Positions 54,190 to 62,863 of a stretch of 64,000 nt of DNA are shown one piece after another; the first letter of the stretch is position 1; each line of letters begins with the position of its first letter. This DNA is from a virus: the IMG/VR virus record IMGVR_UViG_3300030333_006551, positions 62,001 through 126,000 of that record, one strand, 5' to 3'. The translations under genes were made by a program, and so were the position numbers. The notes beneath the pieces are model-generated. The model saw only the letters and a program-made list of their open reading frames with translations. It searched no databases and was not told where the DNA came from.

Positions 54190-56286
54190 ATGCCAAATTT
54201 TGTAAGTCCAGGTGTCTATGTAATTGAGAAAGATATTAGTGAATACACCCCAGCGACTAACCCATCTATTGTAGGTGTGGTTGGATTTGCTGATAAAGGA
54301 GAGCCTCATAAGCCTACTCTAATTACTAGCCCAACTCAACTTGTAAGTACATTTGGTGAACCTAGTGACGATCTAGCAGGTCAGGGAATTCAAGGTGCAT
54401 TAGAGATTCTTGCTGGTCCTAATGGAACAAATCAGCTATGGTTTGTTCGCGCAATTGACGACAATTCTGCTCAACATTCAGCAGCTAGTCTTTCTTTAGG
54501 TGCTTGCCCTGCTTTACTTGTTAATGAAGATATTTTTACTGGTGCAACTGAGGGCCTTTGGATTGAGATTACCGTTCGTGACAATAATAGCGATTTTGGG
54601 TTTCCAGAGGAAGTTAGAACTTTCCATGTTCCTTCCCCAAATGGTCAAAGCAATGCAGAAGCTTTAAGACAAGCAATAGGTGGATCTTTAATTTCTGATA
54701 AGGTTGGTGTTTTTTGGGATAATGATGACGATAGTGACTACTTAAGCTCAAATTATGGAGTTTTAGTTGGCTTTGCAGCAGGCGAAAATGCTGAAATCAC
54801 AGCAAGAGCATATACTAGTGCTGACAAAGGCTCAGAAGATGAAGTAGACGCTGCCTTTGTTGCATTAGGTCGTAATGGTGAGCCTTTGCTGGTAGAGGAG
54901 GGCGAAGGTGCTGGAGAACCTGATTGGCAAACCACAAGTACCGCAAAAGGTTGGACTTATGCAGCAGGATCTTTTGATTATAGAGTAGAGTCCTTGTGGC
55001 CTGGAGCAGGGTATAATGAAGTTATAGGGGTTGGCGGTGCCGTAAAAGGTAATGCAGTTGCTACAGAACCCGCTGGCGGTGATCAGTCTGTTTTGTATGT
55101 TTATGAGAATGGATCAATTTTAGAGAACTTCACAGTGTCTCTAGGTTCTGAAGCTTTTGTTGAATCTGTTATTAATACAGGTAATACAGAGACAACTTCT
55201 GAAATTATTCGCGGTAACTTACGAGATACAGGTAGCACCTTTGAGGCTAATCCTATTCTCTTTACCAAAAAAATCTCTGTTTTGCTTGGTAATGCTGTGG
55301 TAGATGCTGGAGGAGCCGGTGACATCGAGCCTAGGTTTAGTAAATTCATGCAGGGAGGTATAGGTTTAGGCGGAGGAAATAGTGGCGCTGAAGAAAACAC
55401 GACTGCATCCCTTGTAGGAAATGCAGCGACACTTCCTAAAACAGGAATGCAAGCCTTAGATGTAGAGGGCGTTCCAATTACTATGGCTATTGTTCCTGGT
55501 ATTACCGACGAAGCTGTTCAAAATGAGCTAGTAGCATTAGCAGAAAGAACAAACGACTTTATAGCTGTTTTAGGTACTCCTCTTGCAATAGGTAATGCTC
55601 AAAACGCTATTGATTGGCATAATGGTAAATTAATCAGGACCTCCCCAATTAATAGTTCCTACGCAGCTATTTACTACCCTGCTGTGAAAGTATTCAATCC
55701 TTACTTAGGTAGGGATATCTTTATGGATCCAGGCGTCTATGGAGTTAAGCAGATGTGCTTTACTGATAGTGTCGCTGATCCTTGGTTTGCTCCCGCAGGT
55801 TTTGTTCGGGGTAGACTTCTTAAGCCTACTGAGGTTGAAGTTGATCTCAGTCAGGGAGACAGAGACTCTTTATACAGTGGCGGTAACGCAATTAACCCCA
55901 TCGTTAATTTCCCTCAAAGAGGAATTACGATCTTCGGGCAAAGAACAGCACAGAGAGATCCTACTGCATTAGACAGAATTAATGTTCGTAGACTCTTGCT
56001 TGTTGTTAAGAGAGTTATTTTAGATGCAACTCAAAGATTTGTTTTCGAGCCTAATGATGAGATCACCTGGGAGAAAGTAAAGGCTACGCTTGATCCATTC
56101 CTAGATGATATTAGACGAAGAAGGGGAATTAATGAATTCAAGGTTGTTTGTGATGAAACTACAAACACACCTGTCAGGGTTGATAGAAACGAGCTTTGGT
56201 GTAAAGTTCTTATTAAGCCAACAAAGACTGCTGAGGTTATTGTTTTTGAACTCAACATCACAAACCAATCTACAAACTTAAGTTAG
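54190..56286 (+). CDS. 18: Tail sheath protein gp18
   Basis: A 698-residue contractile sheath subunit (T4: 659). The start FVSPGVYVIEKDISEYTPA with VGVVGFADKGEP is diagnostic, as are the central segment GVPITMAIVPGITDEAV, the conserved core around SSYAAIYYPAVKVFNPY, PAGFVRGRL, and the C-terminal domain IFGQRTAQRDPTALDRINVR with VKRVILDATQRFVFEPND. The C-terminal domain makes the inter-subunit mesh that transmits contraction. Residues about 130-330 carry the variable surface domains. Confidence 0.97.
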   Translation: MPNFVSPGVYVIEKDISEYTPATNPSIVGVVGFADKGEPHKPTLITSPTQLVSTFGEPSDDLAGQGIQGALEILAGPNGTNQLWFVRAIDDNSAQHSAASLSLGACPALLVNEDIFTGATEGLWIEITVRDNNSDFGFPEEVRTFHVPSPNGQSNAEALRQAIGGSLISDKVGVFWDNDDDSDYLSSNYGVLVGFAAGENAEITARAYTSADKGSEDEVDAAFVALGRNGEPLLVEEGEGAGEPDWQTTSTAKGWTYAAGSFDYRVESLWPGAGYNEVIGVGGAVKGNAVATEPAGGDQSVLYVYENGSILENFTVSLGSEAFVESVINTGNTETTSEIIRGNLRDTGSTFEANPILFTKKISVLLGNAVVDAGGAGDIEPRFSKFMQGGIGLGGGNSGAEENTTASLVGNAATLPKTGMQALDVEGVPITMAIVPGITDEAVQNELVALAERTNDFIAVLGTPLAIGNAQNAIDWHNGKLIRTSPINSSYAAIYYPAVKVFNPYLGRDIFMDPGVYGVKQMCFTDSVADPWFAPAGFVRGRLLKPTEVEVDLSQGDRDSLYSGGNAINPIVNFPQRGITIFGQRTAQRDPTALDRINVRRLLLVVKRVILDATQRFVFEPNDEITWEKVKATLDPFLDDIRRRRGINEFKVVCDETTNTPVRVDRNELWCKVLIKPTKTAEVIVFELNITNQSTNLS

Positions 56287-56300
56287 AATAGGAGAAACTA

Positions 56301-56891
56301 ATGGCACTTACTGGATACTATGCAAACAATTTAAATCGGGATATTACGGATGGTAATACCATGCCCGTTATTTCTCAGGACATTGATTCAATCAGAGCTT
56401 ATCAATGGGAAATAACATTTCACCCTCCACAAGAAGTTGAGATCGGTTCTTTTTCGAAGCCCTTAACTCTTGCAGCAAAGCAGGTTAATGGTATTGGTCT
56501 TCAGGTCGAAGATATTCCTGTACACAGGGTTAACGATCAAGTTTACTATCCTGGCAAACCAAGTACTGAAGAGATGACCGTCACCTTTGATAACCTTGTT
56601 AAGACTAAAGCTAATGTCGGCCTATTTAAGTACTTCCAAACCATTTGGGATCCAACAACAGGTGAGTTTACAAGCAGCTTCCTACAAACTCCAGGCCGCT
56701 TTAAGACTAATATTGAATTAGTACAACTCTCTTCTGACATGCAGCCCTACAACTACATTCAGTTGATTGGTTGCTGGCCTAAATCGCTTACTGCCGCTGA
56801 GTATAACTACGCTCAGAATGAGTTCCACACTTTAGAGATGAAACTTCGCTACGACTTTATTATTCATAGAGAGGATATCTCAACCCCTTAA
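56301..56891 (+). CDS. 19: Tail tube protein gp19
   Basis: A 196-residue tube protein (T4: 163). Recognisable are IRAYQWEITFHPPQEV, VEDIPVHRVNDQVYYPGKPS, MTVTFDNLVKTKANVGLFKY, and the C-terminal IGCWPKSLTAAEYNYAQNEF. Hexamers stack into the inner tail tube around the tape measure. AGGAGA stands before the ATG. A terminator follows within 20 bases of the stop. Confidence 0.95.
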   Translation: MALTGYYANNLNRDITDGNTMPVISQDIDSIRAYQWEITFHPPQEVEIGSFSKPLTLAAKQVNGIGLQVEDIPVHRVNDQVYYPGKPSTEEMTVTFDNLVKTKANVGLFKYFQTIWDPTTGEFTSSFLQTPGRFKTNIELVQLSSDMQPYNYIQLIGCWPKSLTAAEYNYAQNEFHTLEMKLRYDFIIHREDISTP

Positions 56892-56910
56892 TAAGTAATG
56901 ATCAGAATTA

Positions 56911-56953
56911 AAGGCCCAACGCAGTCTTTTACGCTGGGTTGGGCCTTTTCTTT
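56911..56953 (+). terminator. Rho-independent terminator after the tail tube gene
   Basis: A 10-bp stem (56911-56920 with 56939-56948 as the near-perfect complement) is extended by three further pairs towards the loop. It is followed by TTTTCTTTA. It ends the neck, sheath and tube operon. Confidence 0.88.
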
Positions 56954-56970
56954 ATCTATAATGATATAGA

Positions 56971-59805
56971 ATGAACTATTTTACTCAATTACTAGAAAGC
57001 TACGACAAGCTTAAAAAGCGACAGTTAAGTATTAAACTGGACGAGGTTACTGCTGCGGGTCAAGTTCCTACAGGAGATTATCAAACATTAAAAAAACAAA
57101 ACCCCGAAGCGGCCAGCGAAATTGATAACCTGCTGATTAGACAGTTAGGGACCGCAGACCCTAAGGGGCCAATGCAGATGGGTACGGATATTCCCAACGC
57201 TCCTAACCCTGATAATCCTGAAAACGGTTATGGCGTTCCTCCAGGAACAATAGCAAAGGTTGTTAAGACTACTCAAGGGGAAGGCAATCCAACAGCCATA
57301 CTACCACAGGGGCAAACCTTTATTTATTATCGAGGCTTTGGTGACGTTAAATCAGATCGCCCGATTATTAACCGATATGGTGAAGGTAATTCTCAAATAT
57401 TTAGAAGATATAGAAACGCTTTAGCGGCACGGTTCGAAGGGGCAGCCCCTAAAAAGACCACTCCAGATAAACCTAAAACTCCAGAAGAAAAAGCAGAAGA
57501 GGAACGTAATAAAAAAAATGCAGAGCTTAGGCAAGAATTGGATCGTAATGCTTCGTGGGATAGAGCAGGTGGAACTTTTGAAAGGCATAGAGGTTTTAGG
57601 GATGATGGTCCTGATGGTCTTGAGGATAAAATAAAAGAGTGGATCGGTAACGGCAAAAAGTTAGCCGAAGATTATAGAGCACGAAATCCAGAAGGTAAAG
57701 ACCACTGGGCAACTGGCGGATCTAGAGCAGCTAAAGGCAGAGAAACCCAAGCAGAGCAATCATATATTACAGGAAATGCAGGTGCAAGTTTAGAAAGAAA
57801 ATTCGCTCTAGCAGAAGGTATTGATATCTCGTCTGAAGCAGTATTAGATGATAAAGGAAATGAGACAGGCGAAACAGACCTAATTGTTACACCAGTCGTT
57901 TTAGCGGAGAATGATATAGTTTTAATGCGAGGCGCGGCAGAGTCTGTAAACTTCTTATTTAGAGCAGCGTTGGGTGGAAAAGATTTTCAAGACTGTGGAA
58001 AAATGTCTACCTATGTTAAAAAACGAGGTGATAGCTATGTATTTCTAGCGCGGGGTGAGACTGAGCAAGGTATGGTTATACAATCTAATCCTATGCTAGA
58101 CTACGCTGCTGAAAGAGCAGTGGATAACTGCGGTGGTATGCCTATACAACAAGTACCTAAAGCTAAGTATGATCCACAAGAACTCAATGATTTTAGAGGA
58201 AAAATCAATGAAGTTGCTATAACCAGCCTGCATATAGCGGGTCTTATTCAAAATGTAAAAGACCCTAAACAAAGAAGAAAAATATTAAAAGATCATCTAG
58301 ACTATATCGCTGGTAAATTGCTTGAAGATGATTTTAAATTTAAAGCAGCCATGCAATGGTCAAAAAAGGTTGCAGCGGGGGAAGTGTCTACTGACACAGA
58401 AAGTCAAAAAATATACGAAACTCTTCAAGAGTTAGAAAAGATGACTGCGAACGATGAGCTTCTAAAAGCTTATTTTGTTTCGTTATCACGATTAGAATTG
58501 CCAGTCTTAGAAGCTCTAGAACCTGATCTTATTCTTCCAGTAGGGGTAAACACTGGACAAGGGTATGCAGATGATAATGTATATGGGTATTTAGATTCAG
58601 ATGTAGTTGAAGCTAAGGTAGAGCATTTTCGTAGCAAATGTTTAGCACAGGGAGGGACAAACTGTGATCATCTTTCATTAGGGTATGAGACTACCACAAT
58701 AGGTGAACTTCGAAAACAAGGAAAAGAAGCAAAGAATATACTTTCTCATTACGAATCTGTTTATAAGTCCGAAGGAAAAACCTTAACAGATAATACTCCA
58801 GTATACACAATCGGATCTAGCCTAAAAAGTTATTTAAGATTTGGAGGTTATAAAGCAGGTGAAAACAATAGTTGGGAGGACCGATCTAATGTCCTTAGAG
58901 AGCAGGGAGAGGGGGCTATCCATCCCGAGATGCACCAGCAGACAAGAACAGTTTTAGGTTTAGATGCTTTAGACGATACAGGGAAACCTATTAAGGGGGC
59001 TCCTACTTATGCTGGAGTTGTAGCGTATCAAGATAAGTTAGATGCAGATGTTAACGCGCTGAATACCGTCTTTCCAGGGGCTGAAGGCGTACAGGTAGAT
59101 AAAAAAGGTAATGTAGTTCCAGGGGAGTGGAGTAATACAGGCGCTCAAACAGTATACAACAAATTAAAAAATCAGTTTTCCTACCTAGAAGGACAACAGG
59201 ATAATGTTCTTAGATTATTTAAAGATGATAAGGGGTTTTGGCTTCCAATGACTCCAGAAAATCATGCATATATTAGCGAAAGAATGACACGCTTACTTAC
59301 CACTGCCAGATACCACCGCGACGGCAATGAAAGAGATTCGAAAGGTAATCTTACTTTAAACGCTATTAACGCAAGAGCTAACGCAGCGTACACAATACAA
59401 CTGCTGGGTGGTGCTGTAGGAGGAGGTTTTACTAATGTAAAAGATTTAGACTCTGGTACTACTTTAGTTGTTTCGCACCAAGCTCCTTTAGATGGTCCTA
59501 CTAGGGGCATATTATATAATCCTGATGACTGGGATTTTGAAGGGTCAGGCAGTTCGCTTAAGATTACAAGAAGAGGTACAAAGCAATCAATATCGTTAAA
59601 AACTACAAGAAAAACAAGATCGAACTCATATCAGACTGGTTCTGCGGTAATGGTTAGCAAGGCATTAGCTGAAGAATACTCTATGATAAATGAAGCTGTA
59701 GGTGCAACAAATATAGATGATGGGCAAGAGTCGTTAATGTACAAGTTTATTATGGGACAGAAGCTTCTCTTAGAACAATTAGAGCAAGAATTAAGTATTA
59801 ATTAG
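56971..59805 (+). CDS. Unknown 944-residue protein, possible virion internal or structural protein
   Basis: A large protein in its own unit between a terminator and a convergent nuclease gene; I do not recognise it. The N terminus is helical (YFTQLLESYDKLKKRQLS). A linker rich in Pro and Asn follows (around 70-85). A long charged helix spans residues about 165-200 (TPEEKAEEERNKKNAELRQE). The region 265-330 looks like a folded domain. Residues 420-520 are helical. The end is a helical tip (MGQKLLLEQLEQELSIN). Cys residues are few and no enzyme motif is evident. An internal head or ejected protein is one option, given its size and position after tail genes. Confidence 0.65.
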   Translation: MNYFTQLLESYDKLKKRQLSIKLDEVTAAGQVPTGDYQTLKKQNPEAASEIDNLLIRQLGTADPKGPMQMGTDIPNAPNPDNPENGYGVPPGTIAKVVKTTQGEGNPTAILPQGQTFIYYRGFGDVKSDRPIINRYGEGNSQIFRRYRNALAARFEGAAPKKTTPDKPKTPEEKAEEERNKKNAELRQELDRNASWDRAGGTFERHRGFRDDGPDGLEDKIKEWIGNGKKLAEDYRARNPEGKDHWATGGSRAAKGRETQAEQSYITGNAGASLERKFALAEGIDISSEAVLDDKGNETGETDLIVTPVVLAENDIVLMRGAAESVNFLFRAALGGKDFQDCGKMSTYVKKRGDSYVFLARGETEQGMVIQSNPMLDYAAERAVDNCGGMPIQQVPKAKYDPQELNDFRGKINEVAITSLHIAGLIQNVKDPKQRRKILKDHLDYIAGKLLEDDFKFKAAMQWSKKVAAGEVSTDTESQKIYETLQELEKMTANDELLKAYFVSLSRLELPVLEALEPDLILPVGVNTGQGYADDNVYGYLDSDVVEAKVEHFRSKCLAQGGTNCDHLSLGYETTTIGELRKQGKEAKNILSHYESVYKSEGKTLTDNTPVYTIGSSLKSYLRFGGYKAGENNSWEDRSNVLREQGEGAIHPEMHQQTRTVLGLDALDDTGKPIKGAPTYAGVVAYQDKLDADVNALNTVFPGAEGVQVDKKGNVVPGEWSNTGAQTVYNKLKNQFSYLEGQQDNVLRLFKDDKGFWLPMTPENHAYISERMTRLLTTARYHRDGNERDSKGNLTLNAINARANAAYTIQLLGGAVGGGFTNVKDLDSGTTLVVSHQAPLDGPTRGILYNPDDWDFEGSGSSLKITRRGTKQSISLKTTRKTRSNSYQTGSAVMVSKALAEEYSMINEAVGATNIDDGQESLMYKFIMGQKLLLEQLEQELSIN

Positions 59806-60329
59806 ATCCAAATATCGTCGTTTAAAAGTAGATCTTCTAGTAGGTACATAGAATAATTATTATATTCTTTATTACTTTTTCTAGTTAGATCTATTTTTTT
59901 TATATCAATATTAAATGTATTAGAGCGTACAATAGCTATTATTTTTTGCCTATCTTGTTGAAATATCACTAACGGCTCTTTATTACATCGTTTAGAATCT
60001 TTTTCACATTGGTCTATAAATTTCCATAGCTCAGACCTTTTATTGAATAGACTATATATATTTTCTTTGTTATATCCTTTTTTGCATTCAATACAGAATT
60101 TAAAGTCTTTAGGAGTTATTAAATCTCCATAAATTTTTAGGTGATCTGGGATATTATGGGTTGTGGCAAACGCACCAGAGCCAGGAGAACGGCTAAACTC
60201 TTTTGTGTCGAATTTATTATTTAGCATTGTTGCTATCTTTCGTTCAAAAGAATGCCCCTTATTCCTACTGTTAACCTTTTTAGGTTTTTTAGTTTTTGTT
60301 AGTTTTGCTACATCAAAATTATCTTTCAT
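59802..60329 (-). CDS. Hjc-like PD-(D/E)XK endonuclease (Holliday junction resolvase type)
   Basis: A 175-residue nuclease. Catalytic pattern: Glu29 (KGHSFERKIA), Asp69 (YGDLITP), and Glu81 with Lys83 (IECKK), with the SRSPGSGAF loop between, as in archaeal Hjc and related phage resolvases. The N terminus is Lys-rich. It would resolve branched recombination and replication DNA before packaging, a job done in T4 by the unrelated endonuclease VII. Its stop is nested with that of the 944-residue gene (TTAG). It is divergent from the small gene at 60359. Confidence 0.82.
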   Translation of the reverse strand: MKDNFDVAKLTKTKKPKKVNSRNKGHSFERKIATMLNNKFDTKEFSRSPGSGAFATTHNIPDHLKIYGDLITPKDFKFCIECKKGYNKENIYSLFNKRSELWKFIDQCEKDSKRCNKEPLVIFQQDRQKIIAIVRSNTFNIDIKKIDLTRKSNKEYNNYSMYLLEDLLLNDDIWI

Positions 60330-60358
60330 ACACTATTATACACCGACAGGAACCAGCA

Positions 60359-60715
60359 ATGGATAAAACAAAAGAAGTAGCGATAGATATCAATTTATCC
60401 GATTGGTCAATCAAATTAAAAGAGAGGACTAGATCCCGAATGAAACTACAAATTAAACTAAACCAGATAGAAGCTCAAGCGTTTAAAAATTTCGCTGAGG
60501 TTGTGAAGCCTGACGAAATCTCTGACGAAGACTTCCTTAAAAGTATCTTCAAAATGGGCTTAGAGACTATGGAGTCTAAGCTAATGAGCGCAGTGGAAAA
60601 ACACGCGGAAGAGAATAACATTGATCTAGAATCACTGCGAGACGAGGCAGGCTATGATTCTATTGAGGAACTGGTTGCTGAATCTGCAAAAGCAGATGGT
60701 ACTGATGAAAACTAA
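60359..60715 (+). CDS. Unknown small acidic helical protein
   Basis: A 118-residue protein. I chose ATG 60359 because ACAGGA stands in front and an earlier start at 60296 would overlap the divergent nuclease gene. The N terminus has a short strand (VAIDINLSDWSIKLKER), then a basic helix (RMKLQIKLNQIEAQAFKNFA), and an acidic helical end. It may be a protein-protein adaptor of replication or transcription given its location before a thioredoxin-like gene, gp55-like sigma and polymerase, but it matches no family that I know. Confidence 0.65.
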   Translation: MDKTKEVAIDINLSDWSIKLKERTRSRMKLQIKLNQIEAQAFKNFAEVVKPDEISDEDFLKSIFKMGLETMESKLMSAVEKHAEENNIDLESLRDEAGYDSIEELVAESAKADGTDEN

Positions 60716-61055
60716 GACTAAAAAAATTAAGTCAGATTATTACCTGACATTCCTGAAAAAGGAAAACGATCTCAACAAGATTCTGAAAGCCCATAAAAAA
60801 GATCCAAGGAAACTTAAAATTCTATTCGTTTCTTTGTGGGACGATTACTGCACTGAACTTGTTGATTCTTTAAAGAAACAGGAAGTTAACTCTTCCAAGA
60901 AGCAGCCACTGTATATTGTAGACAGTTTCCATATGCCTCACTCTTTTGTTATATACAAAACAAACAAGGTTCCGCAACTTGTAAAAATAGACAAGCATAA
61001 AGTCTATACTGAGGACTACTTGCCGAAAATATATGAGACCTTAGGGATCGAGTAG
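60705..61055 (+). CDS. Thioredoxin-fold-like protein with degenerate active site
   Basis: A 116-residue protein. The layout after a basic N-terminal helix suggests a thioredoxin fold: strand LKILFVSLW, then WDDYC (45-49) at the usual CxxC place, helix, strand QPLYIVDSF, and KVPQLV (89-94) like the cis-Pro loop. The first active-site Cys is replaced, so classic disulfide exchange is unlikely; one Cys remains. Start at ATG 60705 overlaps the upstream stop by 11 bases. The 3' end overlaps the convergent gp55-like gene by 15 bases. The fold assignment is by pattern only. Confidence 0.6.
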   Translation: MKTKTKKIKSDYYLTFLKKENDLNKILKAHKKDPRKLKILFVSLWDDYCTELVDSLKKQEVNSSKKQPLYIVDSFHMPHSFVIYKTNKVPQLVKIDKHKVYTEDYLPKIYETLGIE

Positions 61056-61385
61056 ATCTTTTTTTAGATCAATGTAATTGTTGATCTTCTCAGTATATTT
61101 TTTATCCTTTGTGTATAAAAGCTTCAAATTGTTCAGTATAATAGTTGTGAAGTAATTAAATGCACTTCCGTTTTCTTTATTGAAGTTTTTTAATGTTTTT
61201 AATATTATTAGAAAACATTCCTGCTTCGCATCATCGAAGTCTAGCTTAAATGAAAATGAATTAATTATGTTCCCGATAAGGATATCGAACATAGCAAATA
61301 ATTCATCCTCAGACTCAGCAGGACTTTCCTGATAAGCTTTAATTAGCTCCTCGAAGCGTTTGTTATCTATATAATGGGTTTTCAT
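61041..61385 (-). CDS. 55: gp55-like late sigma factor (short)
   Basis: A 114-residue protein with a sigma region 2-like core: residues 48-66 LDFDDAKQECFLIILKTLK, then NFNKENGSAFNYFTTIILNN. The pattern matches T4 gp55 (a QE...I..L..FD pattern followed by the helix with Y.T...NNL). The gp55 protein replaces sigma-70 on host RNA polymerase and, with the sliding clamp, reads late promoters of TATAAATA type; such a site stands at 12761. T4 gp55 has 185 residues, so this one is reduced and lacks the C-terminal clamp-binding tail in recognisable form. It is minus-strand and divergent from the polymerase gene by 14 bases. Confidence 0.72.
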   Translation of the reverse strand: MKTHYIDNKRFEELIKAYQESPAESEDELFAMFDILIGNIINSFSFKLDFDDAKQECFLIILKTLKNFNKENGSAFNYFTTIILNNLKLLYTKDKKYTEKINNYIDLKKDLLDP

Positions 61386-61399
61386 TACTATATCATAGT

Positions 61400-62413
61400 A
61401 TGCGTAATCTCTATAGTTTATATAACTCTACTAATACCAACGATTTATGCTCTGGTTGTACCATTTTAGATAAAGAAAAACCGAGTTATAGCATCACAGA
61501 CTATGATTCCCTAGATAAAAACGATGTTCTGTTTTTATCAGATTCTTTTTATCACAGGTTTGGGAAGCCGATGGCCTTTTCTAAGCAAGAGAAGGAACTA
61601 ATTAATGCTTGCTTTGATCATGACGCTTCTTTTTCTGCGTCTATCAAGTGCCCGTCTGTAAAGGAGGCTGATATGTCTCCTGATAACATGAAGTTATGTA
61701 GACAGCACTTAGATTTAACGATACAAAAGGTAAAGCCTATATTAGTATTTACCTGTGGAAACCTTGCAATGAAGATGCTAATTAAAAAAAGTGGCATCAC
61801 TGATAAAAGGGGAAGATCATATGATTATACAACTGATGAAGGACATTCTTGTGTTGTTGTTCCTATCTTTCATCCTTATTCTGTGGTTAAAGAACCTCGG
61901 CATAGGCTTCTCTTCGAAACGGACATTAGGAATGCGTATGAAAAGTATGTCCTCGAAAAGAAGCATGAAGGGAAGCTCCAATACAAAGTCCTAACGGATA
62001 TTCAGGAAGTAATTAGTTTAGCTCAAGATCTAAAGGATACTGAAGAGACTTTGGCTATGGACATAGAAACCACAGGTCTTAACTTCCTTAAAGATAGCAT
62101 CCAAACAATAGCCATCTCATCCAGAGAGACGAACTGGGTAATCCCTTGCGATCATAAGGACTCACCATTCAGAAAGGGAGAGCCCCACTATGAGAAGATG
62201 TGGATAAATCTCAGAGCCATACTAGAGAACCCAAAGAACAAGAAGGTATTTCACAATGCCAAGTTTGATCTAAAATTCCTGATCAATTACGGAATTTACA
62301 CTAAGAATGTGTGGGATACTAAGATTATGCATCACTTCTTGGATGAGAACCTACCTAAGAGCTTGATGGACTTGGTGAAGTTATACTTTCCTACCGAGTT
62401 GGAGAGTCTTTAG
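61400..62413 (+). CDS. DNA polymerase A, part 1: UDG-like Fe-S domain plus 3'-5' exonuclease (first half)
   Basis: A 337-residue protein. Residues 1-180 resemble family 4 uracil-DNA glycosylase: Cys17, Cys20, Cys84 and Cys100 in the positions of the [4Fe-4S] ligands, LTIQKVKPILVFTCGNLAM, and HPYS (158-161). The catalytic GEAPG motif is not kept (LSDSFYH), so glycosylase activity is doubtful. Residues 195-337 are the exonuclease domain of a family A polymerase: Exo I Asp221/Glu223 (DIETTGL), Exo II HNAKFD (285-290), and DT at 306-307. The domain stops after LKLYFPTELESL; Exo III is on the next polymerase ORF. SPO1-type polymerases also have an N-terminal UDG-like domain. Confidence 0.85.
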   Translation: MRNLYSLYNSTNTNDLCSGCTILDKEKPSYSITDYDSLDKNDVLFLSDSFYHRFGKPMAFSKQEKELINACFDHDASFSASIKCPSVKEADMSPDNMKLCRQHLDLTIQKVKPILVFTCGNLAMKMLIKKSGITDKRGRSYDYTTDEGHSCVVVPIFHPYSVVKEPRHRLLFETDIRNAYEKYVLEKKHEGKLQYKVLTDIQEVISLAQDLKDTEETLAMDIETTGLNFLKDSIQTIAISSRETNWVIPCDHKDSPFRKGEPHYEKMWINLRAILENPKNKKVFHNAKFDLKFLINYGIYTKNVWDTKIMHHFLDENLPKSLMDLVKLYFPTELESL

Positions 62414-62819
62414 GGGATACTAGCTTTTTTAAAGATGCTTTTAGCATTGTTAATCTTCTTTGGTTAGATCTGGTTAACATACTTCCTGCTTCTTTGTTAC
62501 GAAGTCTTGCTCTTTGTACTGGGCGGGATTCATCTTTTGGGTTGTCGGCTACAAGCATTTCAAAAAGTTTATTGTATGAGGTAATACCTAAACTTCTTGA
62601 CGCAATTTGCTGTCCGTATTTTCTTTGTTGTGACGCGACTCTTTGAATTGGGCCTTGTCTAGATGCTTTTCTTTGCAATTCTCTTTTAGCTCTTTGTTGA
62701 GTAATAGGTGCAATACCCTGCCCTCTTTCTATATTTCCGCGCCTTGCTAAAGATGTTTGGACTTTTGTTCTAGATCTTTGTTGCTGGATAGGGCTTAATC
62801 TTTCGAATAATTTACTCAT
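62391..62819 (-). CDS. Arg/Gln-rich basic protein encoded inside the polymerase locus
   Basis: A 142-residue, very basic protein (many Arg, Gln, Lys and Ser) with no family match. Sequence pattern: MSKLFERLSPIQQQRSRTK, ITQQRAKRELQRKASRQG and SNQRRLTMLKASLKKLVS, partly helical. It lies antisense between the two exonuclease halves of the polymerase gene. Its stop extends 23 bases into the first half. It has no LAGLIDADG, GIY-YIG or HNH motif, so it is not an obvious homing endonuclease. It could be a DNA-binding or virion protein that entered here. Confidence 0.65.
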   Translation of the reverse strand: MSKLFERLSPIQQQRSRTKVQTSLARRGNIERGQGIAPITQQRAKRELQRKASRQGPIQRVASQQRKYGQQIASRSLGITSYNKLFEMLVADNPKDESRPVQRARLRNKEAGSMLTRSNQRRLTMLKASLKKLVSPKDSPTR

Positions 62820-62863
62820 AATCTTAACCTATAATTGGGCGTATGCCTCTGTAATATGTAGCC

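Noticed and set aside
62411-62863. Group I intron or intein in the polymerase gene
   Set aside because: The insert is filled by an opposite-strand coding-like gene, I saw no group I core elements, and parts 2 and 3 are joined by an ATGA overlap typical of separate translation. An intron cannot be excluded without RNA data.
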